Part shown: positions 45,081 through 54,134 of the stretch, one piece after another
Position numbering within the stretch: position 1 is the first letter of the stretch
Layout of the letters: the number at the start of each line of letters is the position of its first letter
Source of the DNA: an uncultured Lachnospiraceae bacterium
GTDB lineage: Bacteria; Bacillota; Clostridia; Lachnospirales; Lachnospiraceae
Assembly: GCA_934293575.1 (NCBI GenBank)
Contig: CAKQYU010000005.1
Coordinates: 1 to 64,000, forward strand
Reading direction: 5' to 3'
Length of the DNA: 64,000 nt
Position numbers and translations under genes: made by a program
Notes under the pieces: generated by a model
Database searches by the model: none
Seen by the model: only the letters and a program-made list of their open reading frames with translations
What the model was told of the DNA's origin: nothing

Positions 45081-46541
45081 ATGAACAATAAGGGTCAGAT
45101 TACGGTATTTATATCACTTGTTTTATGTATATTATTGTTGTTTACTTTTACGGCATTTGAAGGAATAAGAATATATACAGGTAAGGTTAAAGCTGCATCC
45201 TGTGTTCATAGTGTTCATACCGGCATTATGGCGGATTATGACAGGGAATTATTTGACCGATACGGTCTGCTGTTTATTGATACAACCTATGGAACAGACA
45301 GTGATGCCTATTTAGAGGAGAAAATATCAGATTATCTGGAAACATCCTTAAACGGAGAAACAAAAAATACAATTTACAGTTATAACATAGAAGATATTTT
45401 AACTACAGATAAAGTTGGAATATTGGATGATGATATGCAGCAGTTAAAAAATCAGATTGTGGAATATGAAAAACATGCAGGATTAATGGATTTAATCGAC
45501 AGATTGGAAAACGAAGTAAGTCAAACATCAGATGATATAGAGAATGCATATGAAGATACCCAACGGGAAGCAAAGGAAAAAAAGGATGAAAACACACAGG
45601 AAAATGGTAATCAGGAAAGGTCGGATGGGGAAGTAAAAGATCCGAGGGATGAACTATCTTCCATGTTAAAGGGAGGAATGTTAAATATTGTAATGCCGCA
45701 AAACACATTATCAACAAAAATGTATCCGTTTGATGCTGCATATAACGAGAGCACGGATGATAAAGATACGGATTTTCAGGACATTGGAAAGATGAAAACG
45801 GTATTAAATACATCTATTTCACAAAATAAATATTCTGTCTTACAGGAACAGGCAGCATTTTTAAATTATATTCAAACACATTTTTCAAATGGTGTAAACA
45901 GTATGGAAAACAGTGTAGTAAAGTGTGAAATGGAATATATGTTAATGGGCAAGAACAGTGATTATGCAAATATGGAAGCGGTTGTTTCCAATCTGATTTG
46001 GATGAGGATGCCGGTTAATTATGCTTATCTTTTATCGGATACGGTAAAAAAGGAGGAAGCGGAGGCTGTTGCAATAGCAATCTGTACTGCAACCGGGACA
46101 TTGGAATTTGAGAAAGTTGTGCAATATCTTTTACTGGGGTGTTGGGCGTATGCGGAATCCATATATGAGGTAAGAAATCTGCTGGCAGGGGGGAAAGTTT
46201 CTTATGTGAAATCAGCCTCAACCTGGAGCACGGATTTGAATAATCTTGCATTATCAAAGGATAAGAAGTCGGATTCCGGGTTATCTTACAATGATTATCT
46301 GTTATTAATGTTTGGAATGAAGTCCAAAAATCAGATAAATGTCTGTTATAGCAGGATGTTGGATTTGATGGAACTAAATATTCAACAGTCAAACCCGAAT
46401 TTTCAAATAGAAAATTGCGTTGGAAGTTTTTATATGCAGGGAAAAATCAGTTTAAATCCACTTTTTTTATCCGGAGCATCGGTTTCGTCATATGATTATT
46501 ACTTTATGGATTTTATTTGTTATGAGGAGAGTACCCGGTAA
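45081..46541 (+). CDS. DUF5702-type exported protein of the Tad locus
   Basis: A 486-residue protein with one N-terminal hydrophobic helix (about residues 10-30) after a KGQITVF motif, resembling the TadG-like/DUF5702 group. The rest is extracytoplasmic. Residues 120-195 form an acidic, Glu/Lys/Asn-rich coiled-coil-like linker. GGAGG precedes the ATG at 45081; an upstream in-frame extension overlaps the pilin stop and lacks a site. It probably acts as a minor pilin-like or cell-surface component. Exact role unknown. Confidence 0.75.
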   Translation: MNNKGQITVFISLVLCILLLFTFTAFEGIRIYTGKVKAASCVHSVHTGIMADYDRELFDRYGLLFIDTTYGTDSDAYLEEKISDYLETSLNGETKNTIYSYNIEDILTTDKVGILDDDMQQLKNQIVEYEKHAGLMDLIDRLENEVSQTSDDIENAYEDTQREAKEKKDENTQENGNQERSDGEVKDPRDELSSMLKGGMLNIVMPQNTLSTKMYPFDAAYNESTDDKDTDFQDIGKMKTVLNTSISQNKYSVLQEQAAFLNYIQTHFSNGVNSMENSVVKCEMEYMLMGKNSDYANMEAVVSNLIWMRMPVNYAYLLSDTVKKEEAEAVAIAICTATGTLEFEKVVQYLLLGCWAYAESIYEVRNLLAGGKVSYVKSASTWSTDLNNLALSKDKKSDSGLSYNDYLLLMFGMKSKNQINVCYSRMLDLMELNIQQSNPNFQIENCVGSFYMQGKISLNPLFLSGASVSSYDYYFMDFICYEESTR

Positions 46542-46551
46542 TTCTGTTTTT

Positions 46552-46646
46552 AAAAAGCTCTTATAGAATACCATCTAAAAAATTTTCTTAAAATAATTGT
46601 ATATCTACACTCCAAGTATGAACAAGGTTCTATAAGGGTTTTTTTA
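46552..46646 (+). promoter_or_regulatory. Long-range stem-loop inside the Tad operon
   Basis: Bases 46552-46568 can pair with 46630-46646 over about 17 bp including two G-T wobbles, enclosing a loop of about 60 nt. The right arm ends in a run of seven T, so it could act as a terminator or attenuator that lowers expression of the downstream TadE-like genes. Confidence 0.55.
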
Positions 46647-46669
46647 AGACAGAAAGAAAGGGGAAAGGT

Positions 46670-47467
46670 ATGAATTTAAAAAAATGTCAATTGAAAAATA
46701 ATTGTGGGGTGGCAACGGTAGAGGCATGTATTGTAATTCCTGTATTTTTATTTTTCTTTTTAAGTATTGCTTCTATTATTATGATTTTTTTTGCGGAAAC
46801 GCATATTCACCAAAGCCTTGCAGAGACCTGTAATGAATTATCCGTAAATTGTTTTTATGAAGATTGTGTAAATCAAAACATTCAGGACAGGGAAGAGACA
46901 AAGAATAATGGGGTAGATATTGCATTTGAATATCTTAGACTCAATAAAGCATTTGTTCAATATCTGGGTAATGATTTCTTTGTTGAACGCGTTGTAAGGA
47001 ATGGAAAAAAAGGAATTTTTCTGACAGTAAAGAATGATGAAAAGAACAAAAAAATATTTTACGGGCAGGCAGAGTATACGGTTAATCTATATGTGCCAAT
47101 GATTGGTATGTTTGCTATGGAACGTCAATTATCCATAAAGCAAAAAAGATTTGTAGGATATACATATGGCGAAGAAGCGGTTGAGGAATATGTTTATGTG
47201 ACACCGTATGAATCGGTTTATCATACAAATCGAGGTTGTACACATTTATCATTATCCGTTCAAAGTATGAATGCCAGTCAGACAGATAATTATAAAATGT
47301 GTGCATTTTGTAAGAAATCAGAAAATAACAGTTCCTTGATATATGTTGCAAAAACATCCGATATTTGTCATACAAATAAAAATTGCAGTGGATTAAAGAG
47401 AACGGTTACCCGTGTTAAAAAAAGTACGATAGGAGGATTGGCACCATGCAGTCGATGCGGAAAATAA
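46670..47467 (+). CDS. TadE-like pseudopilin with tandem C-terminal Cys/His modules
   Basis: A 265-residue protein. The N terminus has the prepilin pattern NCGVATVEACIVIP (cleavage after Gly13, Glu at +5), then a hydrophobic helix (20-41). The extracytoplasmic part carries two related modules near the end. Module A has YHTNRGC-x2-L (184-193) with CAFC (211-214); module B has CHTNKNC-x2-L (233-242) with CSRC (260-263). Each supplies one His and three shared Cys, like Ada-type zinc-binding tails seen on some secreted proteins. AAGGGG precedes the ATG. Its 3' end overlaps the next gene by 22 nt. Confidence 0.82.
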   Translation: MNLKKCQLKNNCGVATVEACIVIPVFLFFFLSIASIIMIFFAETHIHQSLAETCNELSVNCFYEDCVNQNIQDREETKNNGVDIAFEYLRLNKAFVQYLGNDFFVERVVRNGKKGIFLTVKNDEKNKKIFYGQAEYTVNLYVPMIGMFAMERQLSIKQKRFVGYTYGEEAVEEYVYVTPYESVYHTNRGCTHLSLSVQSMNASQTDNYKMCAFCKKSENNSSLIYVAKTSDICHTNKNCSGLKRTVTRVKKSTIGGLAPCSRCGK

Positions 47468-47769
47468 AAAATAACCAAGGCAGTATTACAGTGGAAATGA
47501 CATTACTAATTCCGTTTGTTTTAGGAATTATTTTTATGTATATCATGTATCTGTTATTTTCAATTCAGACTGCCCGGAGTATGTATCAACAGATGGAAAT
47601 TATATATGAAAAAGAGGATGAAAGTGCAATTGTTTTAAATCAGGAAAGTTTGAATTTTAATTTGTTTCATAGTAAAGAATATAAAGCAGAAATAGAACTA
47701 AAAGTATATGAAAAAAATCCCATTACATCCATAAGGAGGTGGCAGCTTGCAGCAGGGGCAATATCATAA
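47446..47769 (+). CDS. Small TadE-like pseudopilin
   Basis: A 107-residue protein with the prepilin motif NNQGSITVEMTLLIP (cleavage after the Gly, Glu at +5) and one hydrophobic helix (about 20-40). A short outward domain follows. Such pseudopilins prime or cap Flp pilus assembly. GGAGG is nine bases before the ATG, inside the preceding gene. It overlaps that gene by 22 nt and the following gene by 23 nt, showing tight coupling. Confidence 0.8.
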   Translation: MQSMRKIKNNQGSITVEMTLLIPFVLGIIFMYIMYLLFSIQTARSMYQQMEIIYEKEDESAIVLNQESLNFNLFHSKEYKAEIELKVYEKNPITSIRRWQLAAGAIS

Positions 47770-49003
47770 GGAAGGTGTGCGTCAGTATATTTATCTTCCG
47801 GTATGTAATTATGAGAATAATTACAGTAATCAATTGTTACAGTTTCATTCTGTACCGGGACTTATGTCATATGAAATCCGTACATTAAATAATAAAAATT
47901 ATATTTATTACAAATTAAAATATAAAACATCGTTGAAGGCGGTTGGAGATTATATTCGATTACAGGAAACAACGGTATTGAATATGATAGATTCTATAGC
48001 TAATATTATTCAAAATACAAAAGATTACCTGTTAGATATTAATCATATCATATGGTCATTTGATTACATTTTTGTAGATGTGGAGAGCGGAAAACTGGAA
48101 TTTTGTTATTATCCGGAAAAACTATCCGATAATAGTCTGACAGATTTTTTATCGGAGCTGATTTCTTTTATCGGAAGAAAAAACAAATCTGTAGTTATGC
48201 CGCTTCTTCAGTTTTTTGATTATATAACAGATCCTCAGACAGACGTGGCTTTTACAGAATTTCAAAATAAAATATTAAAAAAAGAAGAAAATACAGAAAA
48301 GGATGATTGGGAAGGCTATAAAGAGGAGATGGAGATTGATAAGCCATTACAGGAAAAAAAGAAACATAATTTACCGGATATCGGTATTGTTATTTTGGCA
48401 GTTGCAAATGTTACCGTATTATCTCTTTTCTTATTTCAAATTCTTCCGTATAAGTATTTTCCTCTTATGATTATCTTGTTAGTTAGCTTCATTGTTGCAG
48501 TTATTATTACATCCTTTATCACAAAAGAAGATACACCGGATAAAATCATGGAAGAATATTTTAATGAGGAAGAAGAGAATAAAAAACTATCTGTGAAAGA
48601 GGAAAATTCCAATGCGTATTACGGAGAAACCAGTATTTTAATTAAGGATAATCCGGATGAAAGGGAACAAATTGTAATAGAAAATATGCCAAAGGAGTTA
48701 TTTCTGGTACCGGCTAATGAAAGGGATTATCGGGAAATTAATATTGAAGAGGGAAGCATTGTCGTTGGCTGTATGCAGGAAAGCTGCGATTATATAATAA
48801 AAGAAAAGGGAATTAGCCGCCTGCATGCAAAGTTTTTCAAAAAAGAGGATATGTTATATTTGATCGACTTGCATTCTACAAACGGTACATTTCTGAATGG
48901 AGAATCCATTGAAGGGGGAAAAGAATATTTGCTGGAGGAGGGAGATGCAATTTCTTTTTTTCAAACCGTCTTTTATGTGACTTCACGAAGAGATGAAAAA
49001 TAG
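47747..49003 (+). CDS. DUF6382 and FHA-domain membrane protein
   Basis: A 418-residue protein in three parts. The N-terminal DUF6382-like region spans residues 1-180. Two adjacent transmembrane helices lie at about 212-258. A C-terminal forkhead-associated domain spans about 330-405 with the motifs GISRLHAKF and DLHSTNGTFLNG. The FHA domain binds phosphothreonine, pointing to Ser/Thr kinase control of the Tad system. It starts with TTG, well spaced from AAGGAGGTGG. Last gene of the pilus operon. Confidence 0.82.
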   Translation: MQQGQYHKEGVRQYIYLPVCNYENNYSNQLLQFHSVPGLMSYEIRTLNNKNYIYYKLKYKTSLKAVGDYIRLQETTVLNMIDSIANIIQNTKDYLLDINHIIWSFDYIFVDVESGKLEFCYYPEKLSDNSLTDFLSELISFIGRKNKSVVMPLLQFFDYITDPQTDVAFTEFQNKILKKEENTEKDDWEGYKEEMEIDKPLQEKKKHNLPDIGIVILAVANVTVLSLFLFQILPYKYFPLMIILLVSFIVAVIITSFITKEDTPDKIMEEYFNEEEENKKLSVKEENSNAYYGETSILIKDNPDEREQIVIENMPKELFLVPANERDYREINIEEGSIVVGCMQESCDYIIKEKGISRLHAKFFKKEDMLYLIDLHSTNGTFLNGESIEGGKEYLLEEGDAISFFQTVFYVTSRRDEK

Positions 49004-49108
49004 AGACAATAGGATTTGGAGGTAAGAATTAATTTTAAATAGTAGACAGCATCCGCAATAGGGTTTTTGTTGTCATTTTGCATATTTTCAGCTATACTTA
49101 TAATAGGT

Positions 49109-50254
49109 ATGCGAAAAGAGGTGATTGCCACGAAAATTAATATTTATTACGGTGGTCGGGGCGTTTTAGAGGACCCTACAATTTATGTTTTAAATAAAAT
49201 GACAGAAGTATTAAAAGAGCTTCGTGTAGAAGTGAATCGATATAATATATTTGAGGATAAGAACGCAATTGCAACTTTGCCGGCAACACTAAAGGATGCA
49301 GATGGAGTGATATTGGCAACCACGGTTGAGTGGTTCGGTATTGGCGGATATATGCAGCAATTTTTAGATATGTGCTGGTTATATGCAGATAAAGAGGCGT
49401 TGCAGGATAAATATATGCTGCCGGTTGTAATGGCAACAACCTATGGTGAGCGGGATGCAGAATTAAGTCTTGTAAAGGCTTGGGAAACATTAGGTGGAAT
49501 ACCGATAACGGGTCTGGTTGCCTATGTTGAAAATTTAGATGAATTTGAAGAAAATAAGAACTATATTCAAATTATAGAAAAGAAAACAGAAGCACTTTAT
49601 CGTTCTGTAAATCAAAAGACCCAGAGCCTTCCGACAAGTAATCTTGCGGTTAAGACCAATCTTTTAAAGACACGTACAATTGAATTGACGCCACAGGAAA
49701 GTGAACAGTTATCAAAGTTTGTAAGTGATGAATCTTATGTGAAGCAGCAAAAAGAAGATATTGAAGAGTTATCCGCAATGTTTAAAAAGATGCTGCATGA
49801 TAATAATTCGGATAGGGAAGATGAGAAAGAAACGGAAGAGGATACGGTAGAGGAGTCAAGCATTGAGGACGTAGATGAACCAAAGGTTAAGGAACCTGCT
49901 TCTTCAAAGGATAATCCATCCGAAAAAAGAATTGATGCGGCAGCGGATAATCTGGTTATGTCTTTTATCAAACATTACAATCCGCAACCGGATTTTGTTG
50001 CTTCCTATGCAATTATAATTTCAGATAAGGATTTGATTTTACATCTGGAGGCAACACCAAATCATGTAAAATGTTTTTATGCAGCCACAGATGAAGCGGA
50101 TGTGATTCTTCGGACGAATACAGGTGTTTTGAATAATATACTTGCAGGCAGGAATACTTTTCAAAGAGGCTTTATGGCAGGAGAAATTTCGGCAAAGGGT
50201 AATTTTAAAACGTTACGAATGTTGGATGATATTTTTAAATTTCAGAAATCATAA
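49109..50254 (+). CDS. Flavodoxin-like protein fused to an SCP2 sterol-carrier domain
   Basis: A 381-residue cytoplasmic protein. Residues 8-160 form a flavodoxin/NADPH-dependent FMN reductase-like fold (INIYYGG, then GVILATTVEWFGIGG). A linker rich in Glu, Asp and Ser follows (about 205-265). The C-terminal 100 residues resemble an SCP2 lipid-binding domain (FMAGEISAKGNFKTLRMLDDI). Its electron donor or lipid ligand cannot be read. The start at 49109 is the first plausible ATG; GTG at 49121 is an alternative. It lies outside the pilus operon and 44 nt before dnaX. Confidence 0.75.
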   Translation: MRKEVIATKINIYYGGRGVLEDPTIYVLNKMTEVLKELRVEVNRYNIFEDKNAIATLPATLKDADGVILATTVEWFGIGGYMQQFLDMCWLYADKEALQDKYMLPVVMATTYGERDAELSLVKAWETLGGIPITGLVAYVENLDEFEENKNYIQIIEKKTEALYRSVNQKTQSLPTSNLAVKTNLLKTRTIELTPQESEQLSKFVSDESYVKQQKEDIEELSAMFKKMLHDNNSDREDEKETEEDTVEESSIEDVDEPKVKEPASSKDNPSEKRIDAAADNLVMSFIKHYNPQPDFVASYAIIISDKDLILHLEATPNHVKCFYAATDEADVILRTNTGVLNNILAGRNTFQRGFMAGEISAKGNFKTLRMLDDIFKFQKS

Positions 50255-50298
50255 AATGAGACTATTATTTTAGATTTCAGGACAGGAAGGTAATAAAA

Positions 50299-51924
50299 AT
50301 GTCTTATATGGCGTTATATAGAAAGTGGCGACCGGATGAATTTGAAGAGGTAAAAGGTCAGGAACATGTGGTCACCACTTTAAAGAATCAGATTACACAT
50401 GATCGTGTTGGGCATGCCTATTTATTTTGTGGAACGAGAGGAACAGGAAAAACCACAGTTGCAAAATTGTTTGCAAAGGCGGTGAATTGTGAGCATCCGA
50501 AGGAAGACGGAAGTCCATGTAATGAATGTCCAACCTGTAAGGCGATTAATGCCGGAAATTCACTTAATGTAATAGAAATTGATGCCGCATCGAATAACGG
50601 CGTAGATAATATCCGGGATATAAAGGATGAGGTGCAGTATTCTCCAACCGAGGGAAAATACAAGGTATATATCATTGATGAGGTGCATATGCTTTCTATT
50701 GGAGCATTTAATGCACTTTTAAAAACATTAGAGGAGCCGCCTTCTTATGTTATTTTTATCTTAGCGACAACAGAAGCGCATAAGATACCAATAACAATTA
50801 TGTCAAGATGCCAAAGATATGATTTTCGAAGAATCAGTATTGAGACAATATATGAAAGATTGGACGATTTGTTAAAGAGAGAGGGCATTGAAGCAGAAGA
50901 AAAAGCAATCCGTTATGTCGCAAAAGCAGCGGATGGCTCGATGCGAGATGCTTTAAGTTTAATGGATCAGTGTATTTCTTTTTATCTTGGTCAGAAATTA
51001 ACCTATGAGAATGTGTTAGATGTATTAGGCGCGGTGGATATCGATGTTTTTAATCGCTTGATGGAGACCGTAATTGCCAATCATACGATGGATGCATTGG
51101 ACGTGATTAATGAAATTGTTTGGCAGGGAAGAGAATTGTCACAATTTGTAACAGATTTTACATGGTATATGCGAAATCTTCTTTTGATAAAATCGTCAGA
51201 AGATATAAAGGATCAGCTGGATTTATCCGCTGAAAATCTTGAAAGTATGAAACAGCTTGCTCAGAAAACATCGATGGATTTATTGATTCGAAGTATTCGT
51301 ATTTTTTCGGAGTTATCGAATCAGATTCGATATGCGACCCAGAAGAGAGTAACCTTGGAACTCGCAATTATTAAGATGACCACGCCGCAGATGGAGCAGG
51401 ATATGACTTCTCTTTTGGAGCGGATAAGGGTTTTAGAGGACAAGTTAGATCATATTGGTGAAATGGATTTTAGTGCTATGAATCAGAATATGCAGATTGT
51501 TTCTGATGACACTTCATCCAAACAGGAACCTGCAATTAATAGAGATGAAATAGTTAAAAATGAATTAACGCCGGCACAGTATGAGGATTTGGGAACAATT
51601 ATCAACTGTATCAAAAACTTCAAAAATGATGAAGAGGTTTGTGGTATAATTGGTAAGGGAACACTTACCATGCTGGATACAGCGGCAATTAATATTGGTC
51701 CGGATAAGAAATCAATCCGGCTTGTATTTGAAGATACGGCTTATGGTGATATGGATTATACAAGATTTTGCAACGATGGAATTTTAGATAAGATTCATAA
51801 AGTGATAGAGGACAAAACCGGAAAAACGGTAGATATCACTACAAGTCTGAAAAAAGATATGATAGAAAATGATATTAGTAATGTAAATTTATCTATGGTC
51901 AACTTTCCTGTTGATTTTGAATAA
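50299..51924 (+). CDS. dnaX: DNA polymerase III subunit gamma/tau
   Basis: A 541-residue AAA+ clamp-loader protein. Walker A GTRGTGKTTVAK is near residue 45. The zinc-binding cysteines lie around C64, C73, C76 and C79 (SPCNECPTC). Walker B IIDEVHML is near 125 and the sensor 1 segment FILATTEAHKIP near 151. A short tau-type tail follows the domain III region. It loads the beta clamp encoded by dnaN in this window. AGGAAGG precedes the ATG. Confidence 0.96.
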   Translation: MSYMALYRKWRPDEFEEVKGQEHVVTTLKNQITHDRVGHAYLFCGTRGTGKTTVAKLFAKAVNCEHPKEDGSPCNECPTCKAINAGNSLNVIEIDAASNNGVDNIRDIKDEVQYSPTEGKYKVYIIDEVHMLSIGAFNALLKTLEEPPSYVIFILATTEAHKIPITIMSRCQRYDFRRISIETIYERLDDLLKREGIEAEEKAIRYVAKAADGSMRDALSLMDQCISFYLGQKLTYENVLDVLGAVDIDVFNRLMETVIANHTMDALDVINEIVWQGRELSQFVTDFTWYMRNLLLIKSSEDIKDQLDLSAENLESMKQLAQKTSMDLLIRSIRIFSELSNQIRYATQKRVTLELAIIKMTTPQMEQDMTSLLERIRVLEDKLDHIGEMDFSAMNQNMQIVSDDTSSKQEPAINRDEIVKNELTPAQYEDLGTIINCIKNFKNDEEVCGIIGKGTLTMLDTAAINIGPDKKSIRLVFEDTAYGDMDYTRFCNDGILDKIHKVIEDKTGKTVDITTSLKKDMIENDISNVNLSMVNFPVDFE

Positions 51925-51950
51925 TGATTTAATCTAAAGGAGGAACAACA

Positions 51951-52307
51951 ATGGCAAAAAGAGGAGGATATCCCGGAGGAATGGGAATGCCTGGTAATAT
52001 GGGCAACTTAATGAAACAGGCACAGAAAATGCAAAAACAGATGGAAGAACAGGCAAAGGCACTGGAAGAAAAAACATATGAAGCAACAGCCGGTGGCGGT
52101 GTGGTTAAAGTTGTAATTTCAGGGAAAAAAGAAATTACAGAAGTGCATTTAGATCCTGAGGTTGTAGATCCGGATGATATCGAGATGTTGGAAGATTTGG
52201 TTATGGCAGCAGTGAATGAAGCAATCCGTATGCAGGATGAAGATCAGAATGCATCTATGTCAAAGATTACCGGTAATATGGGCGGATTAGGAGGACTTCC
52301 GTTTTAA
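51951..52307 (+). CDS. YbaB/EbfC nucleoid-associated protein
   Basis: A 118-residue DNA-binding protein with a Gly/Met-rich start (GGYPGGMGMPGNMGNLMKQ), a helical KMQKQMEEQ segment and the family core GGGVVKVVISGKKEI near residue 47. It forms dimers that coat DNA. Gene order dnaX-ybaB-recR is conserved across bacteria. A strong AAAGGAGG precedes the ATG, and its stop overlaps the recR start by one base. Confidence 0.93.
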   Translation: MAKRGGYPGGMGMPGNMGNLMKQAQKMQKQMEEQAKALEEKTYEATAGGGVVKVVISGKKEITEVHLDPEVVDPDDIEMLEDLVMAAVNEAIRMQDEDQNASMSKITGNMGGLGGLPF

Positions 52308-52903
52308 TGGATTTATATAGTGAACAGGTAAATCTTTTGGTAGAAGAACTGGGCAGACTTCCGGGTATTGGAAGCAAATCAGCACAACGGCTGGCGTATC
52401 ACATTATTAATATGCCGATGGATCAGGTTAAATCCTTATCGGATTCCATTATAAACGCCAGAGAAAATGTCAGATATTGCGAGCAGTGTTATACCTTGAC
52501 AGATAAGAAAATCTGTCCGATATGTGCTTCACAAAATCGAGACCATAAAACAATTATGGTAGTGGAGACACCAAGAGATTTAGCAGCATATGAACGTATA
52601 GGCAAATATAATGGTGTTTACCATGTATTACATGGAGCAATTTCTCCCAAACTTGGAATCGGACAAGATGATATTAAATTAAAAGAATTGATTCTACGAT
52701 TAAAAGACGATGTGAATGAGTTGATTATTGCTACAAATTCCGGTGTTGAGGGTGAGATTACAGCTATGTATATCAGCAAATTAGTGAAACCAATGGGAAT
52801 TAAAGTGTCCAGAATTGCATCCGGTATACCGGTAGGCGGTGATTTGGAATGTATTGATGAGGTTACATTGCTCCGGGCTTTGGATGGTAGAACCGATTTG
52901 TAG
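52307..52903 (+). CDS. recR: Recombination protein RecR
   Basis: A 198-residue protein of exact family size. The helix-hairpin-helix LGRLPGIGSKSAQRLAYHI starts near residue 12. A zinc finger holds C57 and C60 (CEQC), then C69 and C72 (CPIC). A Toprim domain follows (VVETPRDLAAYERIG near 86). With RecF and RecO it loads RecA at gaps. Its ATG overlaps the ybaB stop codon, implying translational coupling. Confidence 0.96.
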   Translation: MDLYSEQVNLLVEELGRLPGIGSKSAQRLAYHIINMPMDQVKSLSDSIINARENVRYCEQCYTLTDKKICPICASQNRDHKTIMVVETPRDLAAYERIGKYNGVYHVLHGAISPKLGIGQDDIKLKELILRLKDDVNELIIATNSGVEGEITAMYISKLVKPMGIKVSRIASGIPVGGDLECIDEVTLLRALDGRTDL

Positions 52904-52944
52904 ATGGTGATTCATACATATACGAAGGAAAGGAAGGTAGTAGG

Positions 52945-54024
52945 ATGAAAAGAATAGGAATGTTAACAAGTGGTGGTGATTGTCAGGCACTGAATGCAAC
53001 TATGAGGGGTGTTGTTAAGGGTTTAACCAACATGTATAAGAAAGAAGTAGAAATATACGGATTTCTTGAAGGATACAAAGGTTTGATCCGGAATAATTAC
53101 AAATTGTTGAAAGCTTCTGATTTTTCAGGCATTCTGACAAAGGGTGGAACCATTCTTGGCAGTTCAAGAACACCATTTAAACTGATTGATGAGCCGACAG
53201 AGGACGGTATCAATAAAGTAGAGGCAATGAAGGAAACTTACAAGAATCTGAAACTGGATTGTCTTGTTGTATTAGGTGGAAATGGTTCACAAAAGACGGC
53301 AAACAGACTTCGTGAAGAAGGATTGAATGTTATTGGACTTCCAAAGACGATTGATAACGATTTATGGGGTACGGATATGACATTTGGTTTCCAATCCGCA
53401 GTAGACATTGCTACACAGGCAATTGACTGCATCCATACAACAGCAGCTTCCCATAATCGTGTATTTATTGTTGAAATTATGGGTCACAAGGTTGGTCATA
53501 TTACATTACATGCCGGAATTGCCGGTGGTGCGGATGTAATCCTGTTACCGGAGATACCATATGACATTAAGAATGTATGTGCAGCTCTTGAAAAGAGAAC
53601 AAAACAGGGAAAAGGATTTTCAATCATTGCAGTAGCTGAAGGTGCAATTTCAAAAGAAGACGCAGCGTTGCCAAAGAAGAAGAGAAAAGAGAAAATTGCA
53701 AATCGGGCATATCCTTCAGTTTCCTATGAAATTGCAGATCAGATTAAAGAAACTTGTGGATGTGAGGTTCGTGTAACAGTTCCGGGCCATACACAACGTG
53801 GAGGTAGTCCGGATGCATATGACAGAGTGCTTTCATCAAGATTCGGAGCATATGCAGCGTCCCTGATAAAGGAACAAAAGTATGGAAGATTGGTTGTCTT
53901 AAAGGACAATGATGTAACAGATATCGGGTTAGAGGAATCAGCCGGCAAATTAAAATATGTTTCACCGGAAGACAGTATTGTAAAGAATGCAAGGGCATTG
54001 GGAATTTCCTTTGGTGATGAATAG
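52945..54024 (+). CDS. pfkA: 6-phosphofructokinase
   Basis: A 359-residue phosphofructokinase of the longer, mixed-substrate type. TSGGDCQALNA near residue 8 and GSSRTPFK near 72 bind nucleotide and sugar. The catalytic segment is PKTIDND (133-139). The fructose-6-phosphate motif is IEIMGHKVGHIT near 175. The donor-site loop reads GGNGS (111-115), whereas classical ATP enzymes have GGDGS and PPi enzymes GGDDS. The second-last Gly suggests ATP, while Lys134 is shared with PPi-type and group III enzymes. Phosphoryl donor uncertain. It lies 41 nt after recR. Confidence 0.88.
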   Translation: MKRIGMLTSGGDCQALNATMRGVVKGLTNMYKKEVEIYGFLEGYKGLIRNNYKLLKASDFSGILTKGGTILGSSRTPFKLIDEPTEDGINKVEAMKETYKNLKLDCLVVLGGNGSQKTANRLREEGLNVIGLPKTIDNDLWGTDMTFGFQSAVDIATQAIDCIHTTAASHNRVFIVEIMGHKVGHITLHAGIAGGADVILLPEIPYDIKNVCAALEKRTKQGKGFSIIAVAEGAISKEDAALPKKKRKEKIANRAYPSVSYEIADQIKETCGCEVRVTVPGHTQRGGSPDAYDRVLSSRFGAYAASLIKEQKYGRLVVLKDNDVTDIGLEESAGKLKYVSPEDSIVKNARALGISFGDE

Positions 54025-54037
54025 GTAGATATAAACA

Positions 54038-54063
54038 GCGGACGGGTAGATGTATTCGTCCGC
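54038..54063 (+). terminator. Hairpin after pfkA
   Basis: GCGGACG and CGTCCGC form a 7-bp GC-rich stem with a 12-nt loop shortly after the pfkA stop. No T tract follows, so it may stabilise the transcript rather than end it. Confidence 0.4.
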
Positions 54064-54134
54064 CTTATGGTGTTTAGCAATTTTAAAAAGTTTGCATATT
54101 TTGTATATATGGAAGAATTATAAGGAGTATGTCT

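Noticed and set aside
45403..46392. Two long antisense frames opposite the DUF5702 gene
   Set aside because: They are Pro/His/Leu-rich shadow translations without start signals or recognisable motifs.
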